Source of the DNA: Pseudomonadota bacterium
Lineage (GTDB): Bacteria > Pseudomonadota > Gammaproteobacteria > Enterobacterales > Enterobacteriaceae
DNA length: 9,701 nucleotides
Direction of reading: 5' to 3'
NCBI GenBank assembly: GCA_023454395.1
Contig: JAEYFY010000440.1
Span: forward strand, 1-9,701
Positions 6,575-9,701 of this stretch are shown piece after piece (within the stretch, counting starts at the first letter, position 1; each line of letters opens with the position of its first letter). Position numbers and translations under genes: made by a program. The notes beneath the pieces were generated by a model. That model ran no database searches. It saw nothing but the letters and a program-made list of their open reading frames with translations, and had not been told where the DNA came from.

Positions 6575-7261
6575 TTATCGTTTATCTATATTTCTTACAA
6601 CACTATCTCCCAATAACTGAATACATAGCACAATAAATAAAATCACTAATGTTGCAATCCAAACTACATCAAGATGGCTACGCTGAAATCCCTCTAAATA
6701 AGCTAAGTTACCCAATCCACCTGCCCCAATTGCACCTGCAACTGCAGTTCCTCCCACTAAAGAAATCAGCGTGACAGTTAAACCAGAAATAAGTGCGGGT
6801 GATGATTCTGGCAATAACACTTTAAATATTAGTGTAGGTAAATTAGCACCCATTGAGAGACTTGCTTCTATAACGCCTTTATCTACTTCACGTAATGCTA
6901 ATTCAACCAATCGAGCATAAAAAGCAGCGGCTGAAATCACTAATGCAGGTAGTGCTGCATTAACACCTAATATGGTTCCCACAATTAATTTAGTAAAAGG
7001 GAACAATAAAATGATCAAAATAATAAAAGGAACGGCTCTAAAGATATTCACAATAAATGAGAGTGTTCGATAAATAAAAATATGTTCTTTATAACCCTCT
7101 TTTGCTGTTAAAAATAATGCCACACCAATTAAGATCCCTAATAAGCAGGATAATGCACCAGAAACAAGTGTCATATATAATGTATTTAATGTCTCTTCAC
7201 CGAGTACATTGAGTTTTAAATGCGGTAAATAGCTATTCAACCAAATTTGTATTTCATCCAT
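6575..7261 (-). CDS. metI: ABC importer permease, MetI type
   Basis: Inner-membrane permease of 228 residues; MetI proteins are usually near 217. It has about five membrane segments, near residues 28-52, 66-90, 103-121, 154-186 and 199-217. The cytoplasmic coupling (EAA) loop, EASLSMGANLPTLIFKVLLP, is at 132-151 between the third and fourth segments and would dock on the MetN ATPase. The glycine-rich VGGTAVAGAIGAGGLG (169-184) is typical of MetI. The ATG at 7261 follows the metN TGA after a single base, and I see no clear ribosome binding site, so translation is probably coupled to metN. It forms one operon with metN upstream and the lipoprotein gene downstream. Confidence 0.94.
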   Translation of the reverse strand: MDEIQIWLNSYLPHLKLNVLGEETLNTLYMTLVSGALSCLLGILIGVALFLTAKEGYKEHIFIYRTLSFIVNIFRAVPFIILIILLFPFTKLIVGTILGVNAALPALVISAAAFYARLVELALREVDKGVIEASLSMGANLPTLIFKVLLPESSPALISGLTVTLISLVGGTAVAGAIGAGGLGNLAYLEGFQRSHLDVVWIATLVILFIVLCIQLLGDSVVRNIDKR

Positions 7262-7262
7262 A

Positions 7263-8249
7263 TCACACGACCGCTATATCAAATTTATTATTCTCAAGAT
7301 ATTGGATGATTTCATCCGATTTATTATTTAACTGTAAATAAATAAACCCGTTTTCTTGTGAAAAACTGCCTTTTATTAAATTAACAGGTTCATTAAATTT
7401 AGAAATTAAATCATAAAGTAAATAGTCATATTTTTTACCCTCTTGCAGTAACAGTTTTATTACTGTGCCTTGCTGCTTTATATTATCAATATCATCACTA
7501 CTATCTGTTACATGTACTGATTGTGATAAAAACTGTTGTGTCACTTTATGTTTTGGTTGGTTAAATATTTTGACTACTTCGCCTTGTTCAATTATTTTTC
7601 CTTGCTCAATAACCGCTACTTTATTGCATATCGCTTTTACAACTTGCATTTCATGTGTGATCAACACAATTGTAATATTCATTTTTTGATTAATTTCAGC
7701 GAGCAGTGCTAAAATTGTTTGTGTTGTTTTTGGATCTAATGCAGATGTTGCTTCATCACATAATAAAACATCCGGATTATTTGCTAATGCCCTAGCAATA
7801 CCAACACGTTGTTTTTGCCCGCCACTTAATGTTGATGGATATTCATCAGCTTTATCAGCAAGCCCCACTAACTCCATTAATTCACTCGCGCGCTGAAAAC
7901 GTTGCTTCTTATCTACCCCTGAAATTTCAAGTGGGAATTCAATATTCTCTCTAACGGTGCGTGACCACAGTAAATTGAAATGTTGAAAGATCATACCAAT
8001 TGAGTGACGGATTTTACGGATCTCACGTTCACTGCTGGTAGTAATGTTATATTTACCAACAATCACTTCTCCTTTTGTTACAGGCTCTAAGCGATTCAAT
8101 AAACGAATTAAACTACTTTTTCCTGCACCGCTATAACCAATGATGCCAAAGATATCTCCCTGCTCAATATTCAAATTAATATCATCAACAGCAATAGTTT
8201 GCTTTTTCCCTCGCTGATAAATTTTGCTGACATTTTTTAGTGTTATCAT
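7263..8249 (-). CDS. metN: Methionine-type ABC importer ATP-binding subunit, MetN
   Basis: The 328-residue ATPase subunit of the importer, acting at the inner face of the membrane. Visible motifs are Walker A GYSGAGKS (38-45), Q-loop Gln89 (IFQHFNLL), signature LSGGQKQR (141-148), Walker B VLLCDEATS (161-169) and switch His199 (LITHE). Residues ~255-328 form the C-terminal NIL/ACT-like domain, which in E. coli MetN binds methionine and inhibits transport; here it is recognisable but weakly conserved. The frame stays open to an ATG at 8294. The start at 8249 is preferred because MITLKNVSKIY aligns with the E. coli MetN start, AGGTGAG lies nine bases upstream, and the longer start would fall within the MetJ operator. 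First gene of a three-gene operon. Confidence 0.95.
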   Translation of the reverse strand: MITLKNVSKIYQRGKKQTIAVDDINLNIEQGDIFGIIGYSGAGKSSLIRLLNRLEPVTKGEVIVGKYNITTSSEREIRKIRHSIGMIFQHFNLLWSRTVRENIEFPLEISGVDKKQRFQRASELMELVGLADKADEYPSTLSGGQKQRVGIARALANNPDVLLCDEATSALDPKTTQTILALLAEINQKMNITIVLITHEMQVVKAICNKVAVIEQGKIIEQGEVVKIFNQPKHKVTQQFLSQSVHVTDSSDDIDNIKQQGTVIKLLLQEGKKYDYLLYDLISKFNEPVNLIKGSFSQENGFIYLQLNNKSDEIIQYLENNKFDIAVV

Positions 8250-8272
8250 TTTAATCAACTCACCTATTAAAT

Positions 8273-8304
8273 AGAAATCTAGACGGCTAAACATCTAGAA
8301 ATCC
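8273..8304 (-). promoter_or_regulatory. MetJ operator: four contiguous 8-bp met boxes
   Basis: In exact 8-base register the plus strand reads AGAAATCT, AGACGGCT, AAACATCT and AGAAATCC. Against the met box AGACGTCT these agree at 6, 7, 6 and 5 of 8 positions. MetJ binds tandem boxes as stacked dimers, with S-adenosylmethionine as corepressor. The array covers the expected transcription start of the metN operon, so binding should block initiation. Confidence 0.75.
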
Positions 8305-8333
8305 AAGTTAATGTCAATATGAGAAATTGTCAA
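8305..8333 (-). promoter_or_regulatory. Promoter of the metN operon
   Basis: On the minus strand a perfect TTGACA (8333-8328) is followed after 17 bases by TAACTT (8310-8305), a weak -10 box. Initiation would fall near 8298, inside the met-box array. A second perfect TTGACA lies at 8317-8312, but no good -10 box stands at the right distance from it. Confidence 0.55.
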
Positions 8334-8493
8334 GCAAGGAATGAAAAAGAGATAAACAAAAAAGACATACCTTAGAATTAAATTATTTTTGATACGCTCT
8401 TTGTTGAGATTTAACTCTGACACAATCAGATACCCTGGCTTTAATGACTTATAAAAAACAAATAAATAGCGTTAAATATTTAATACAGTTAAT
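8334..8493. other. Gene-free stretch between the serS terminator and the metN promoter
   Basis: The gap from the metN start (8249) to the serS stop (8554) is 304 bases. It holds the met-box array, the metN promoter and the serS terminator. In the remaining 160 bases I find no supported gene. A small inverted repeat TCTGA-N5-TCAGA at 8416-8430 has no T run and no clear meaning. Confidence 0.5.
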
Positions 8494-8522
8494 AAAAAAC
8501 CCCCAGCCTAAGCAGGGGGTTA
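8494..8522 (-). terminator. Rho-independent terminator of serS
   Basis: AACCCCC (8498-8504) pairs with GGGGGTT (8515-8521). After one A-A mismatch the stem continues with two G-C pairs around a CTAA loop. On the minus strand the hairpin is followed by TTTTTTA. It lies about 33 bases after the serS stop. Confidence 0.92.
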
Positions 8523-8553
8523 AATTATTAATACTCAGTTAATTAGATAATAA

Positions 8554-9701
<1,148 letters not shown>

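Noticed and set aside
8250..8294. ATG at 8294 as the metN start
   Set aside because: It lies inside the met-box array at the predicted transcription start, and the added residues have no counterpart in MetN.
8295..8470. Minus-strand open frame upstream of metN (contains KPGYLIVSELNLNKERIK), possible leader or small gene
   Set aside because: No ATG with a ribosome binding site, it runs through the metN promoter and operator, and AT-rich DNA gives such frames by chance.

Overview
The window looks like chromosomal DNA from an AT-rich member of the Enterobacterales, most likely Proteus or a close relative in the Morganellaceae. This is an inference: PflA, AllD and SerS read as close relatives of the E. 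coli proteins, while intergenic DNA and third codon positions are very A+T rich. No rRNA, tRNA, CRISPR array, transposase or integrase was seen.

Layout, left to right. (1) The 3' part of pflA (+), the activase of pyruvate formate-lyase, ends at a strong terminator. (2) A gene for a multi-pass inner-membrane protein of the BPSS1780 type (+) has its own candidate promoter and a perfect 11-bp terminator hairpin. (3) A long, extremely AT-rich gene on the minus strand encodes a protein built like the SopA/NleL family of HECT-like E3 ubiquitin ligases. It has a pentapeptide-repeat beta-helix, a central region, and a C-terminal catalytic region with a cysteine exactly 29 residues from the end. (4) An orphan allD (-), for ureidoglycolate dehydrogenase, has a candidate FadR/PdhR-type operator upstream. 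(5) A metN-metI-metQ-type ABC importer operon (-) is preceded by a promoter and four contiguous 8-bp MetJ boxes. (6) The 3' four-fifths of serS (-), seryl-tRNA synthetase, ends at a G+C-rich terminator.

How the genes relate. pflA and serS are ordinary core genes, and the segment between them seems to have collected accessory genes. The importer operon is one unit: ATPase, permease and lipoprotein, with metN and metI one base apart. Its operator points to methionine or sulphur control, yet the binding protein lacks several residues expected in the methionine pocket. AllD stands alone with no other allantoin genes in view.

The main item of interest is the putative eukaryote-directed ubiquitin ligase. 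It lies between housekeeping genes, with no type III secretion gene in view, and its base composition is far below that of its neighbours.
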